Positions 42,119-53,363 of a stretch of 64,000 bases of DNA are shown here, one piece after another. Below the pieces are notes generated by a model. It was given only the letters and a program-made list of their open reading frames with translations, was not told the DNA's origin and did not search any database. Made by a program: the position numbers and the translations under genes. Every line of letters starts with the position of its first letter. The first letter of the stretch is position 1. Source of the stretch: Photobacterium toruni (GTDB lineage: Bacteria; Pseudomonadota; Gammaproteobacteria; Enterobacterales; Vibrionaceae); the NCBI RefSeq assembly GCF_024529955.1, contig NZ_AP024854.1, positions 2,604,001-2,668,000 on the forward strand. Reading direction: 5' to 3'.

Positions 42119-42973
42119 TTATTTAAAGCCTTTTTCTTTACGAATCAGATCATAAGCCGCTTGCAGTTCTTGGGTCTTTTGCTTAGCTATTTCCATCATT
42201 TCTGGTGGTAAACCTTTAGCTGCTAATTTATCAGGATGGTGTTCATTCATTTGTTTACGGTAAGCACGTTTTACTTCTTGTGCTGACGCGTCTTCGTTAA
42301 CACCTAAAACCTTAAATGCATCCGCTAATTGATCACGAGTAGGTGGTGCCTGAAAACCGCCACCTTGTTGTTGATACTGCTGATTAAAACCACCTTGTTG
42401 GAAACGAAATGCCGCTTCTTGCATCTGTAAACGTTGTTCTAATTGAGCTTCAGAGAAACCAAGATAACGTGCAATAACATGTAATAGTTCACGTTCTTTC
42501 GGGTGTAATTGCCCATCGGCAAACGCCGCTTGAATTTGAAGTTCTAAAAAAAACTGTAATAAATCAGCTCGACCAGCGCGACTACGAACCCGGTTAAGGG
42601 TTTCTTCTAGAGGAAAGTCATCTTCTTTACCTTCACGAAACGCATTTTGCGCTTGGCGACGAGACTCACCTTGCAGCCCCATACGATCCATAATCGTACT
42701 TGCCACTCGAATTTCGTTTTCCGTTACGCGACCTTTAGCCTTAGCCATATGTCCCATGGTTGCAAAACAGGCATTAAAAAACTCTGCTTGGCGCTCTGCA
42801 TTGGTCGCATTTTTACCACCAAAGCCACCAAAACCGCCATTCATTTGACGGGCATACGCTTTATCAAATTGATGGCCAATAAATAAACCAATTAAAAAGC
42901 CTATATATTTAGGGCCAAGCAATATTCCCAGTAGAGCACCGAAAATTTTTCCCCATATACCCGTTCTCTGCAT
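42119..42973 (-). CDS. djlA: Membrane-anchored co-chaperone DjlA
   Basis: A 284-residue type III membrane protein. The N-terminal membrane segment has the glycine-rich IFGALLGILLGPKYIGFLIGLFIG (about residues 10-33). A Gly/Phe stretch follows, then a TerB-like helical region (about 55-190), and the C-terminal J domain has the HPD tripeptide in EHHPDKL near 252. DjlA stimulates DnaK ATPase. It is divergent from lptD, as in E. coli and Vibrio. Confidence 0.93.
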   Translation of the reverse strand: MQRTGIWGKIFGALLGILLGPKYIGFLIGLFIGHQFDKAYARQMNGGFGGFGGKNATNAERQAEFFNACFATMGHMAKAKGRVTENEIRVASTIMDRMGLQGESRRQAQNAFREGKEDDFPLEETLNRVRSRAGRADLLQFFLELQIQAAFADGQLHPKERELLHVIARYLGFSEAQLEQRLQMQEAAFRFQQGGFNQQYQQQGGGFQAPPTRDQLADAFKVLGVNEDASAQEVKRAYRKQMNEHHPDKLAAKGLPPEMMEIAKQKTQELQAAYDLIRKEKGFK

Positions 42974-43143
42974 TCTATACTCTCTGGTAGTTCGTTAATT
43001 TTTTCACTGTTTACCCAACAGCATGCGCTGAAAAGATGCCGTCGCGTTAAATTTGCATTATGATAGCTGTCATTTATCGGGAATGCTTGTAAAAAGCGCA
43101 ACAATTCGCCTTGCACCAAATTGATACAGGAATGTTGAATTAG

Positions 43144-45543
43144 ATGTCACTTACCTCTCACAGTTTACTAGCCACAATGATTAGCTTAGCTCTATATGGC
43201 CCAGCAATGGCTGCTGACATCACCCCTACAAGTGGTGGTAATCACAACCACAAAACCATTGCCGATCCTGCTAATAATGCAATTAATGGTAACAAAAATC
43301 CAATTGCGATGGTACGTGGCGTCTGTATTCCGGAAAAAGATCGCCAACAAGATACCAACAACGAACCGATCCATATCAGTGCTGACCGTGTTGAAGCACA
43401 ACAAAATACAGCCGCAGTATATTCAGGTGATGTAGTCGTTAAACAAGGCACACGAACAATAGTGGCTGATAAAGCGACCTTGCAACAACCCGCTAATATT
43501 GTGACCGCTAACGGTAATGTTTTCTATCAAGATGGTGGCATGGACATTGATGCCAAAAGCTTAACCAGTGATCTTGATACTAAAGACGCACAAATGGATG
43601 ATGCAGTCTATAGAATGACCTGTCAGGCGGGCCGTGGTGATGCTAAATTAATTGAACGCCGCAATGTTGATGGTACTCAATTTTACAAAATGACCGATGG
43701 GACTTATACCACCTGTCCTGAGAACGATAAAAGCTGGCGTTTTGCGGCCGGTAGTTTAGATCGTGATGGTAAGTCACCCTTTGCTGATCTATACAATGCT
43801 CGCTTTGAAGTACTCGATGTTCCGGTATTTTATCTACCGTGGTTGCGTGTTCCAGTTACCGATCAACGTCTTACTGGCTTCTTATACCCGTCAATTAGCT
43901 ACGGCTCCAAAAACGGTATGGAGCTAGAAACACCCTTTTACTGGAACATAGCTCCCAATTACGATTTAACCGTTACCCCTAAGTATATGAACCACAGAGG
44001 ATTACAGTTAACCTCTGAATTCCGTTATCTGACAGATTTTGGTCAAGGTAAAGTCATCGGTGAATATTTAGGTCACGATAAAAAATACCGCGACTACGAT
44101 AAGCGTTGGGGTTTCCAATGGACACATAGCGGTATTATCGATAAAAACTGGTTACTAAACATTGATTATAGCAAAGTCAGTGATGCTAAATATTTTGATG
44201 ACGTCGACTCAATTATCGGTCAACGTGAAGATAATAACCTATTACAAACTGCATCGTTGGCATACCGTAATGATAATTGGGATACCAATTTAATGGTACG
44301 TGACTTTCAACCACTGACTGAAAGTGGCCAAGGCACTCAATACCGTTTAATGCCCCAACTATCAAGCACCTACTATAAATCTAATCTGCCTTATGGCTTA
44401 GATTTCAGTTTACCAATGAGTATCAGTAAATTTGATACTGATGACAGATCAAAACCAACCGCAGATCGAGTTACCTTTGATCCAACATTAACCTTACCTT
44501 ACGCAACACCTTGGTGGTCAGTCACCACACAAGCTAAGTTAATGTATGCGCATTACAATCAACAATTTAATGTTAATGAAAACTCAAAATTAAGCACTCT
44601 CGATAAAACAGCTAATCGTACCGTGCCTGAATTTAGAGTTAACAGTAGCCTCTACTTTGAACGTGATACCTCAATCATGGGCGAGCATTACACTCAAAGT
44701 TTAGAGCCACAACTGCAATATTTATATGTTAAAAATGTTGATCAAAGTGGCATCTATAACCCCGTTAATTATAACGGTGGGGGCTATGATTCAACCCGCT
44801 TACAACAAGATTATTATGGTCTATTTAGCGATAGAACATATAGCGGTCACGATTATATCGCGCCAGCTAACCAATTTACCGTTGGTGCCACAACACGTTA
44901 CTATGATGAAGATTTTAAGGAACGTTTTACCCTGTCGCTAGGTCAAATATTCTATATTGATAAACCCGTCGCTGATGGTACTGAAGCAAAAAGTTATTCT
45001 GCAACGGCACTAGAAACCGAATTTAATCTTGATGATAACTTGTTCTTCAAAAGTTCAATGCAATATGACTCAAGTGAAAATGAAATACAGCAAGGCAGTA
45101 CCGCCGTTGAATACCGTGATGGTCGAGTCTTTGTTCAACCGAGTTATCGCTATGTTTCAAGTAGTTACTTAACAAAATATGTTGATAACCCTAACGTTGA
45201 AGTCAATGGTAAACGTGATGGTATTTCACAATTAGGTCTGTCTGCCGGTTTCCCAATTAACGATAATATTGATATTACCGCGGATTATTTCCAAGATATG
45301 AATGTCAATAAAATGCTAGAGAGTCGCGTAGGCTTGGTTTACCGCTCTGCCTGTTGGATGATAGGGTTAAGCTACAATCGCTATGCAAAAGATCCATTGA
45401 ACCAAGATTTTACCGAATACGACAGCAATGTCAGTTTCTCGTTTAGTCTCCTTGGGCTTCAAGGTGCGCGACCATTTGGTCAAACATCAGATGATGGCGG
45501 CAATATTCTGGGTTATGCAGACCCATTCACACTTAAAAATTAA
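43144..45543 (+). CDS. lptD: LPS-assembly protein LptD
   Basis: A 799-residue outer-membrane beta-barrel that, with LptE, inserts lipopolysaccharide into the outer leaflet. The signal peptide ends near residue 23 (GPAMA). An LptA-like periplasmic domain (about 75-210, starting PIHISADRVEAQQNTAAVYSG) precedes the barrel. Four cysteines are visible: C61, C160, C191 and C737. E. coli LptD has two N-terminal and two adjacent C-terminal cysteines forming inter-domain disulfides; here the C-terminal site has one Cys (SACWMIG). It is first in the lptD-surA-pdxA-rsmA run. Confidence 0.95.
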   Translation: MSLTSHSLLATMISLALYGPAMAADITPTSGGNHNHKTIADPANNAINGNKNPIAMVRGVCIPEKDRQQDTNNEPIHISADRVEAQQNTAAVYSGDVVVKQGTRTIVADKATLQQPANIVTANGNVFYQDGGMDIDAKSLTSDLDTKDAQMDDAVYRMTCQAGRGDAKLIERRNVDGTQFYKMTDGTYTTCPENDKSWRFAAGSLDRDGKSPFADLYNARFEVLDVPVFYLPWLRVPVTDQRLTGFLYPSISYGSKNGMELETPFYWNIAPNYDLTVTPKYMNHRGLQLTSEFRYLTDFGQGKVIGEYLGHDKKYRDYDKRWGFQWTHSGIIDKNWLLNIDYSKVSDAKYFDDVDSIIGQREDNNLLQTASLAYRNDNWDTNLMVRDFQPLTESGQGTQYRLMPQLSSTYYKSNLPYGLDFSLPMSISKFDTDDRSKPTADRVTFDPTLTLPYATPWWSVTTQAKLMYAHYNQQFNVNENSKLSTLDKTANRTVPEFRVNSSLYFERDTSIMGEHYTQSLEPQLQYLYVKNVDQSGIYNPVNYNGGGYDSTRLQQDYYGLFSDRTYSGHDYIAPANQFTVGATTRYYDEDFKERFTLSLGQIFYIDKPVADGTEAKSYSATALETEFNLDDNLFFKSSMQYDSSENEIQQGSTAVEYRDGRVFVQPSYRYVSSSYLTKYVDNPNVEVNGKRDGISQLGLSAGFPINDNIDITADYFQDMNVNKMLESRVGLVYRSACWMIGLSYNRYAKDPLNQDFTEYDSNVSFSFSLLGLQGARPFGQTSDDGGNILGYADPFTLKN

Positions 45544-45590
45544 TGATCGTGGCGGCAATAGATGTCGCTACTCAACATGACGGACTATAA

Positions 45591-46898
45591 ATGAAAAAGT
45601 GGAAGTATTCGGCGCTAAGCGTAATGCTAATGGGCATGACAGCAACAGCGATTGCCGCTCCTCAACTGCAAGAACTAAATCAAATTGTTACCACGGTTAA
45701 TGATGGCGTGATTTTACAAAGTGACGTTAATGCAATGATGAAAACAGTTCATCTTAATGCGGCGGCAGAGGGGCAACAACTGCCTCCTAACAATATTCTA
45801 CGCCAGCAGGTGATGGATAAATTGATCATGGAAAATTTGCAGATCCAGCAGGCAAAACAGCTGGGTTTACGCATTGATGATAGCCAATTAGATCAAGCCG
45901 TTGCCGATGTTGCTAAACAACGCAATATGACCGTTGATCAACTACGTCAAGATTTAGCAAGCGCAGGTATTAGCTACCCAATGTTCCGTGAGCAATTACG
46001 TAATGACATGCTAGCTTCTGAAGCTCGCACTATTATTGTGCGTAAGCGGGTCAATATTCTGCCTCAAGAAGTTGATAACCTTGCAGCACAATTAGCAAAG
46101 CAAACTCAACAAAACGTCCAATACAATATCAGTCAAATTCAGATTGCTGTTAATGACGACGCTGATAAAGCGACCCGAGAAAAAGCCAAGCAAGAAGCTG
46201 ACAAAATTTATACTGAGATCAAACAAGGTGCTAATTTTGCTGAATTGGCTTACCGCTACTCCAAAGGACCAAAGGCCCTAAAAGGGGGTGAGTGGGGTTG
46301 GATGAGCAAAGAAGAAATGCCAACAATTTTTGCCGACCAAATTAAAACCAGCAGCAAAGACAGTGTAATTGGTCCTTTCCGTAGTGGCGTTGGTTACCAT
46401 ATTTTAAAAATTAATGACGTTAAAGGCATGCCAACAGTTTCTGTGGTTGAAGTAAAAGCCCGTCATATTTTAATCAAGACCTCGGTTATTCTTAGCGACG
46501 CTGCAGCGAAACGTGAATTAGAAAATATTCGTCAAAAAATCATTAGTGGCAAAGAAAGCTTTGCAGCTGCCGCTAAACAATACAGTGCCGATCCAGGTTC
46601 TGCGGCTAATGGTGGCCAATTAGGCTGGCAAGTACCATCAATCTATGCGCCTGCTTTTGAAAAAGAAGTAGAAACATTACCGATAGATAAAATTAGCCAA
46701 CCCTTTAAATCTCAATTTGGCTGGCACATTGTTGAAGTGGAAGGTCGTCGTAATGTCGATCGCACTGAAGCTGCATTAAAAAATCGTGCCGCTCAAATCC
46801 TCTTTAATCGTAAGTTTAATGAAGAAGCGCAAACATGGTTACAAGACCTACGTGCTGGCGCATATATTGAACAAATGAATAAGGTAAATAATGGCTAA
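45591..46898 (+). CDS. surA: Periplasmic chaperone and peptidyl-prolyl isomerase SurA
   Basis: A 435-residue periplasmic chaperone for outer-membrane proteins, including LptD. The signal peptide spans about 1-22 (AIA cleavage). The N-terminal chaperone domain is about 25-170, and two parvulin repeats lie at about 175-275 and 290-390, with a C-terminal helix. Typical words are [20 protein letters not shown] and ARHILIKTS. The gene is 47 bases after lptD and overlaps pdxA by 8 bases. Confidence 0.96.
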   Translation: MKKWKYSALSVMLMGMTATAIAAPQLQELNQIVTTVNDGVILQSDVNAMMKTVHLNAAAEGQQLPPNNILRQQVMDKLIMENLQIQQAKQLGLRIDDSQLDQAVADVAKQRNMTVDQLRQDLASAGISYPMFREQLRNDMLASEARTIIVRKRVNILPQEVDNLAAQLAKQTQQNVQYNISQIQIAVNDDADKATREKAKQEADKIYTEIKQGANFAELAYRYSKGPKALKGGEWGWMSKEEMPTIFADQIKTSSKDSVIGPFRSGVGYHILKINDVKGMPTVSVVEVKARHILIKTSVILSDAAAKRELENIRQKIISGKESFAAAAKQYSADPGSAANGGQLGWQVPSIYAPAFEKEVETLPIDKISQPFKSQFGWHIVEVEGRRNVDRTEAALKNRAAQILFNRKFNEEAQTWLQDLRAGAYIEQMNKVNNG

Positions 46899-47901
46899 TA
46901 ACAAGCATATGACTAACACACAACGGATTGTAATCACCCCAGGTGAACCGGCCGGGATTGGCCCTGATTTAGTCATTGCCTTGTGTCAGCAACATTGGCC
47001 GCACCAACTTGTTATTTGTGCTGATGCGCAGGTTATGGTAGAACGTGCGGCTCAATTAGGTTTACCTTTAACCATTTTGCCTTATCAGTCCGAGTTAGCA
47101 GCGCAACCGCATCAAGCGGGAACGATGACAATCATTCAGGTTGATAGCGCCGTTAAAGTGACCTGTGGGCAACTTAACGAGCAAAATGGTCTCTATGTAT
47201 TAGCGACATTAGAGCGTGCCGCAGCAGGTTGCATGAGTGGCGAATTCGCCGCGATTGTTACCGGCCCTGTTCATAAAGGGATCATTAACCGTGCTGGAGT
47301 CTCTTTTAGTGGTCACACTGAGTTTTTTGCACAGCAGTCTGATACAGCGCAAGTTGTTATGATGTTAGCAACTGAAGGTTTACGGGTTGCTTTAGTAACA
47401 ACCCATATTCCTTTAAACTGTGTCGCTAAAGCCATTACAGAACCTCGGCTAAAACAAGTTATTCGTATCTTGCATGCTGATCTAGTCACTAAATTTGGTA
47501 TTGAATCTCCCAAAATTTATGTTTGTGGGCTCAATCCTCATGCTGGTGAAGATGGCTGTTTGGGGATGGAAGAAATTAATACCATAGCCCCAACATTAGA
47601 GCAATTACGTCAACAAGAAGGCATGGATCTTATCGGGCCGTTACCGGCTGATACCATCTTTCAAGAAAAATATTTAGCTAATGCCGATACGGTGTTAGCC
47701 ATGTATCACGATCAAGGGTTACCGGTGCTGAAATACAAAGGCTTCGGTAAATCTGTCAACATTACGTTGGGACTTCCCTTTATCAGAACTTCAGTAGATC
47801 ATGGTACCGCACTGGAACTCGCAGGTACTGGGCAAGCAGACATAGGTAGCCTTCGGACAGCGCTATCCCACGCCCTCGAATTGGTAGAAAAACAAGCATG
47901 A
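46891..47901 (+). CDS. pdxA: 4-hydroxythreonine-4-phosphate dehydrogenase
   Basis: A 336-residue enzyme of pyridoxal phosphate synthesis that oxidises 4-phosphohydroxythreonine. Marks are [12 protein letters not shown] near residue 16, the metal-binding His residues in [19 protein letters not shown] and [10 protein letters not shown], and [13 protein letters not shown] at the end. The ATG at 46891 overlaps the surA stop; a later ATG (46909) would also keep the whole domain. Its stop overlaps the rsmA start (ATGA). Confidence 0.95.
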   Translation: MANNKHMTNTQRIVITPGEPAGIGPDLVIALCQQHWPHQLVICADAQVMVERAAQLGLPLTILPYQSELAAQPHQAGTMTIIQVDSAVKVTCGQLNEQNGLYVLATLERAAAGCMSGEFAAIVTGPVHKGIINRAGVSFSGHTEFFAQQSDTAQVVMMLATEGLRVALVTTHIPLNCVAKAITEPRLKQVIRILHADLVTKFGIESPKIYVCGLNPHAGEDGCLGMEEINTIAPTLEQLRQQEGMDLIGPLPADTIFQEKYLANADTVLAMYHDQGLPVLKYKGFGKSVNITLGLPFIRTSVDHGTALELAGTGQADIGSLRTALSHALELVEKQA

Positions 47902-48719
47902 GCAGCGATCAAGTCCACTTAGGTCACCGCGCGCGTAAGCGCTTTGGCCAAAACTTTTTAAAAGACCCATATATTATTGATGGCATTGTGTCAGCGATTA
48001 ACCCTTTACCAGGCCAAAACTTGGTAGAGATTGGCCCCGGCCTTGGTGCAATCACTGAATATGTTGGTAAGTTAGTTGATAAATTTACTGTTATCGAACT
48101 TGACCGAGATTTGGCGGAGCGTTTACGTAATCACCCCGATCTAGCGTCAAAACTAACGATTCATGAAGGCGATGCAATGCGCTTCGACTTTACACAACTT
48201 ATTAAAGAAAATAATAAGTTGCGTATTTTCGGTAACTTGCCTTACAACATCTCAACCCCGTTGATGTTCCACATTTTTGAATTCCATAAAGATGTACTAG
48301 ATATGCACTTTATGCTTCAAAAAGAAGTGGTTAATCGTCTAGCTGCAGGTCCTGGTAGTAAAGCTTACGGCCGTTTAACGGTTATGGCGCAGTACTACTG
48401 TAAAGTGATGCCAGTATTGGAAGTGCCGCCAGAATCTTTCGTACCAGCACCAAAAGTAGATTCAGCAGTTGTGCGTTTGACGCCGTATGAAGTACTGCCG
48501 TTCCCATGTACTAACCTAAAATGGCTAGATCGTGTGTGTCGTGAAGGCTTCAACCAACGCCGTAAAACAATCCGTAACTGTTACAAAGGCTTGTTAACAC
48601 CAGAACAGCTAGAAGCGCTAGGTATTAACCCAGGTCACCGTCCAGAAAATATTACGGTAGAACAATTTGTTGCTATGGCTAATTGGCTTGATGTTAATTT
48701 CCAAAAAGAAGAGCAATAA
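47898..48719 (+). CDS. rsmA: 16S rRNA m6(2)A1518/A1519 dimethyltransferase
   Basis: A 273-residue methyltransferase (KsgA) that dimethylates two adjacent adenines in the 3' hairpin of 16S rRNA. The start [14 protein letters not shown] is diagnostic; the SAM motif is [10 protein letters not shown] near residue 50 and the catalytic NLPYNIS is near 114. The 4-base overlap with pdxA indicates coupling. A strong hairpin follows, separating it from apaG. Confidence 0.97.
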   Translation: MSSDQVHLGHRARKRFGQNFLKDPYIIDGIVSAINPLPGQNLVEIGPGLGAITEYVGKLVDKFTVIELDRDLAERLRNHPDLASKLTIHEGDAMRFDFTQLIKENNKLRIFGNLPYNISTPLMFHIFEFHKDVLDMHFMLQKEVVNRLAAGPGSKAYGRLTVMAQYYCKVMPVLEVPPESFVPAPKVDSAVVRLTPYEVLPFPCTNLKWLDRVCREGFNQRRKTIRNCYKGLLTPEQLEALGINPGHRPENITVEQFVAMANWLDVNFQKEEQ

Positions 48720-48757
48720 CGTTATCGCGCATTAACAACAGCGCTATAACACTAATA

Positions 48758-48793
48758 ACCCTGTGTAACATGTCACGTGTTACGCAGGGTTTT
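48758..48793 (+). terminator. Terminator between rsmA and apaG
   Basis: ACCCTGTGTAACA (48758-48770) pairs with TGTTACGCAGGGT (48778-48790) in a 13-bp stem with one T-G pair, followed by TTT. Confidence 0.75.
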
Positions 48794-48853
48794 CTTTATT
48801 TATCAGCCAACAATACTAAAATGAGAATAAATCATCAGCAAAGGATATTGCCT

Positions 48854-49237
48854 GTGAGTATCTCATCTCCTCCAACGATCAAATGCCATGTTGTCAGTCA
48901 TTATCTCGCCGAACAATCGCAACCTGATCAGCAACGTTACGTCTTTTCCTATACCATCACCATTAAAAATTTAGGTCGTGGCAGCGCTCACTTACTTAAA
49001 CGCTATTGGTTAATCACCGATGCTAATGGCAAAAAATTGGTTATTGAAGGTGATGGCGTTGTCGGACAACAACCTCATATTAATGCTACTGATGAATTCA
49101 CTTATACCAGTGGTACTATCATCGAAACACCTGTTGGTGTGATGCAAGGTCAATACACCATGGAAGATGAGGCGGGTAATCATTTTAAGGTTGAAGTTGC
49201 ACCATTTCGACTAGCAATGCCGAACATTCTTCATTAA
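48854..49237 (+). CDS. apaG: ApaG family protein
   Basis: A 127-residue beta-sandwich (fibronectin III-like) protein. The core YVFSYTITIKNLGRGSAHLL, GVVGQQP and YTSGTIIETPVGVMQGQY is typical. I choose GTG at 48854, because AAGGA lies 8 bases upstream and the length then equals E. coli ApaG (125). The frame is open back to 48770, but that sequence overlaps the terminator stem. ApaG binds pyrophosphate-type ligands in some reports; its role is not settled. It precedes apaH by 50 bases. Confidence 0.92.
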   Translation: MSISSPPTIKCHVVSHYLAEQSQPDQQRYVFSYTITIKNLGRGSAHLLKRYWLITDANGKKLVIEGDGVVGQQPHINATDEFTYTSGTIIETPVGVMQGQYTMEDEAGNHFKVEVAPFRLAMPNILH

Positions 49238-49287
49238 CCTAATGTGATTAATCTCATGTTAATTAACGCATTGTTAATGGGAGCACC

Positions 49288-50106
49288 ATGGCGACTTATC
49301 TTGTCGGTGATATTCAAGGCTGTTTACCCGACTTAAAAAAACTATTGGCCCAAGCAAATTTCGATCCTCACCATGATCATTTATGGCTTGCAGGCGATCT
49401 GGTTGCACGCGGACCTGAATCTTTAGAAACATTACGTTTTGTAAAAGCATTAGGCGATCATGCGACGGTTATTTTAGGCAATCATGATCTGCATTTATTA
49501 GCGGTATCTCACCAACTAGCACGCGCAAAAAAAAGCGATAATATTCATCAAATTTTTACCGCAGAAGATAGCAAAGAATTACTTGATTGGTTACGCCACC
49601 AGCCTCTATTGGCTGAACACCCCCACTATCCATTAGTAATGGTTCATGCTGGTATTACGCCACAATGGACACTTGAGCAAGCCCGTCAGCATGCACGTGA
49701 AGTCGAGCAACTGCTACAATCTGATGACTATTTATGGTTATTAAAAAACATGTATGGCGATGGTCCCGATTGGTGGCAAGACGACCTTTCCCGTTTAGCG
49801 CGATTACGATTTACGATCAACAGCTTTACACGGATGCGCTTTTGTGATCCTCTAGGACGATTAGATATGCACTGCAAGGTGCAACCTAATGATCCTACCG
49901 TCGGTAATTTAATTCCATGGTTTGATGTTAAACGTACTCAACCGATAGAAAAAACCATTATTTTCGGCCATTGGGCGGCATTAATGGGCCACCAAGATGA
50001 TCATTGTATTGGCTTAGACACTGGCTGCGTATGGGGCAATAGCTTAACCATGCTACGCTGGGAAGATGGACAACGGTTTGTCACAGAGTGCCCACTCTAC
50101 GCATGA
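49288..50106 (+). CDS. apaH: Diadenosine tetraphosphatase
   Basis: A 272-residue metallophosphatase that symmetrically splits Ap4A to two ADP and can decap Np4-capped RNA. The phosphoesterase motifs are GDIQGC (residues 7-12), GDLVARGPES near 36 and GNHD near 65. GHWAALMG near 228 belongs to the C-terminal metal site. GGAG lies upstream of the ATG. Length matches E. coli (280). Confidence 0.96.
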   Translation: MATYLVGDIQGCLPDLKKLLAQANFDPHHDHLWLAGDLVARGPESLETLRFVKALGDHATVILGNHDLHLLAVSHQLARAKKSDNIHQIFTAEDSKELLDWLRHQPLLAEHPHYPLVMVHAGITPQWTLEQARQHAREVEQLLQSDDYLWLLKNMYGDGPDWWQDDLSRLARLRFTINSFTRMRFCDPLGRLDMHCKVQPNDPTVGNLIPWFDVKRTQPIEKTIIFGHWAALMGHQDDHCIGLDTGCVWGNSLTMLRWEDGQRFVTECPLYA

Positions 50107-50120
50107 TCACGACACATAAA

Positions 50121-50147
50121 AATGCCGACAGTCATTGTCGGCATTCT
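50121..50147. terminator. Terminator between apaH and folA
   Basis: AATGCCGACA pairs with TGTCGGCATT around a five-base loop; a short T-rich end follows apaH and an A-rich flank suits folA. Confidence 0.8.
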
Positions 50148-50171
50148 TGATATTAAACACTGCAACCTTAC

Positions 50172-50657
50172 CTATGATCGTTCAAGGATCACAAAATCCA
50201 TCGCATAAGCATTTTTTTCATCGGCATTATAATGTTGACTTTCAACAGGATGCCAATGATCACCCCACTCTGGAAATTGCGTATCCCCGCCCTCAATATC
50301 AGCATCAATAAACGTTAAATATAATCTATCCGCTATCGGTAAACACGCTTGATAAATACTGCCACCACCAATGATCATTAACTCTGGTGCACCATTAGCC
50401 GCTAACTGAGCAGCTGCAATATCACTGACAACTGTTATACCCGCAGCATTAAAATCAGGATTACGACTGATCACGATATTTAACCGCCCCGGTAACGGAC
50501 GTCCAATCGACTCAAAGGTTTTACGCCCCATCACAATCGGTTTACCTAGCGTACAATGCTTAAACCATGTAAAATCAGCCGGCAAATGCCATGGCATGCT
50601 ATTATTTTTACCAATGATCCGATCATGTGCCATTGCTGCGATCATACTGATCTTCAT
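50172..50657 (-). CDS. folA: Dihydrofolate reductase
   Basis: This 161-residue enzyme reduces dihydrofolate to tetrahydrofolate with NADPH and is the target of trimethoprim. It opens MKISMIAAMAHDRIIGKNNSMPWHLPADF, with the active-site acid at D28; MGRKTFESIGRPLPGR and GGGSIY (cofactor) follow. Length equals E. coli FolA (159). It is 51 bases after the exporter pair and may share its transcript. Confidence 0.96.
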   Translation of the reverse strand: MKISMIAAMAHDRIIGKNNSMPWHLPADFTWFKHCTLGKPIVMGRKTFESIGRPLPGRLNIVISRNPDFNAAGITVVSDIAAAQLAANGAPELMIIGGGSIYQACLPIADRLYLTFIDADIEGGDTQFPEWGDHWHPVESQHYNADEKNAYAMDFVILERS

Positions 50658-50708
50658 CTTTGCATCTCCATTTATGTTGCCAGTGCTTGTTTTATCATTC
50701 TGCCGTAG

Positions 50709-51173
50709 TTATACCACAGGACGACGGCGATAAAACAATAACCCGGGCATCGCCAATCCAATCGCTAACGCTGCAACAATAAATACCGCTTTCAAGACGT
50801 TATCAATCATGACCCCCCATAAGGCTAATGAAAAGCCTCGATGGTTGATTTCAACGATAGCAATCATGGCTTTAAAGGCAAATACCCCCGGCACCATAGG
50901 GATCAACGCTGCAACAGTAAACACTTTAGGATGGGCTAAAAAACGGTGTGACCAATGAACACCAATCATACCAACAGTGGTTGCAGCGATAAGAGTTGAC
51001 CACTCAATTGAAAGCCCCCAATGCATTAATAGAAACCGTGTCCCATGACCAATTGCACCACCAATAGCGCAATATTTTAAGGCTTTTTGAGGCACATTAA
51101 ATACCAATGCAAACCCCAATGCAGGGATCATCGCTAGCAACATATCATTCAGTAATGCCACCATCAATGTCAT
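50709..51173 (-). CDS. yjjB: ThrE-type exporter small subunit (YjjB-like)
   Basis: A 154-residue membrane protein of the ThrE_2 family with about four to five hydrophobic segments. Together with the preceding gene it forms the split version of the threonine/serine exporter, in which E. coli YjjP/YjjB were linked to succinate export. I choose the ATG at 51173 because it overlaps the upstream stop (ATGA), and the resulting protein equals YjjB in length (157). The frame is open 29 codons further inside the neighbour. Substrate is uncertain. Confidence 0.85.
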   Translation of the reverse strand: MTLMVALLNDMLLAMIPALGFALVFNVPQKALKYCAIGGAIGHGTRFLLMHWGLSIEWSTLIAATTVGMIGVHWSHRFLAHPKVFTVAALIPMVPGVFAFKAMIAIVEINHRGFSLALWGVMIDNVLKAVFIVAALAIGLAMPGLLFYRRRPVV

Positions 51174-51973
51174 AGTAACCACCCCCACACACCCAGTACA
51201 TTCATTGCGGCGATAATCCCCATACAGGTCGATAATGTTAATAAACTTGCCATTGTCCAACGGGCTAAACCCATGCTTGGAAAACCTTTTACCATGTCGG
51301 CTACGGCATTAATTAATGGAAAACCAGGCACTAACATCAGTACCGATGAGGCCATCGCTAAAAAGGGTTGAGCACCAATATTGTACACTTCACCAAGCCC
51401 TGAAATGAGTGTGGTTACAAACGCTGTAACGCCAAAATTGAGCAGCGGATTAAAGTGGTAACTGGCAATCTGTTGACGCACATACATTCCCACAGAAGAG
51501 GCACAAAAAGTCAGTAAAAATACGGGCCAATCTCCTCCTGCTAAACGACTAAATGCAGCACAGGATAGACCAATCATAACCACCACTAACCAGCGATTAT
51601 AACGCTGAGTTTTGAGGTTTTCTAAGCGATGTTGAACGTCATTATCATCCAATAACCCTCGCTCAACAAGAATACAAATTCGTTGAATATCGGTCACTAT
51701 TTGCATGTTGATACCACCGTCTTGGCAACGTCGAGTCGTGGTAATACAACAGCCTAAATGACGAGTACTGATCACCATTGAACTCGCCGATAATGACACT
51801 TCAACATGTTCAACACCAAGTGCTAACCCTAACCGACGGGTAACATCCATAATAACGGTGCTCTCAGCACCATGTTGTAATAACCGCTGGCCAGCCTCTA
51901 TGGCCAGCCGAGTGACTTTTCGTTGCTGGGCTTCACTCAACGGCAGTAATACTCTCTCCATGTTGATATCCAT
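51170..51973 (-). CDS. yjjP: ThrE-type exporter large subunit (YjjP-like)
   Basis: A 267-residue protein of the ThrE_1 family. A cytoplasmic N-terminal part (about 1-125) with AGQRLLQHGAESTVI near residue 28 is followed by about five membrane segments ending VWGWLL. It is coupled to yjjB by a 4-base overlap. The start could also be the ATG at 51961 (MERVLLPL), since neither has a strong ribosome binding site. Transported compound unknown; threonine, serine or a dicarboxylate are candidates from the family. Confidence 0.85.
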   Translation of the reverse strand: MDINMERVLLPLSEAQQRKVTRLAIEAGQRLLQHGAESTVIMDVTRRLGLALGVEHVEVSLSASSMVISTRHLGCCITTTRRCQDGGINMQIVTDIQRICILVERGLLDDNDVQHRLENLKTQRYNRWLVVVMIGLSCAAFSRLAGGDWPVFLLTFCASSVGMYVRQQIASYHFNPLLNFGVTAFVTTLISGLGEVYNIGAQPFLAMASSVLMLVPGFPLINAVADMVKGFPSMGLARWTMASLLTLSTCMGIIAAMNVLGVWGWLL

Positions 51974-52043
51974 TTACAATCCATTATAAAAAATATTTCA
52001 GTACAACTAGCATACCTAAGCCACTGCTACACGTGTTGATTAA

Positions 52044-52080
52044 ACACAAAAAAAGCCACACCTCAATGGCATGGCTTATT
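52044..52080 (-). terminator. Terminator after cgtA
   Basis: On the minus strand AAGCCATGCC pairs with GGTGTGGCTT (two G-T pairs) around ATTGA, followed by a seven-T run. Confidence 0.88.
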
Positions 52081-52103
52081 TAGCATCAAAATAGAAAAAA
52101 GAC

Positions 52104-53321
<1,218 letters not shown>

Positions 53322-53363
53322 TTAGCACATATCACCGCGTAGTAATTATTTCATGGACCTTGA

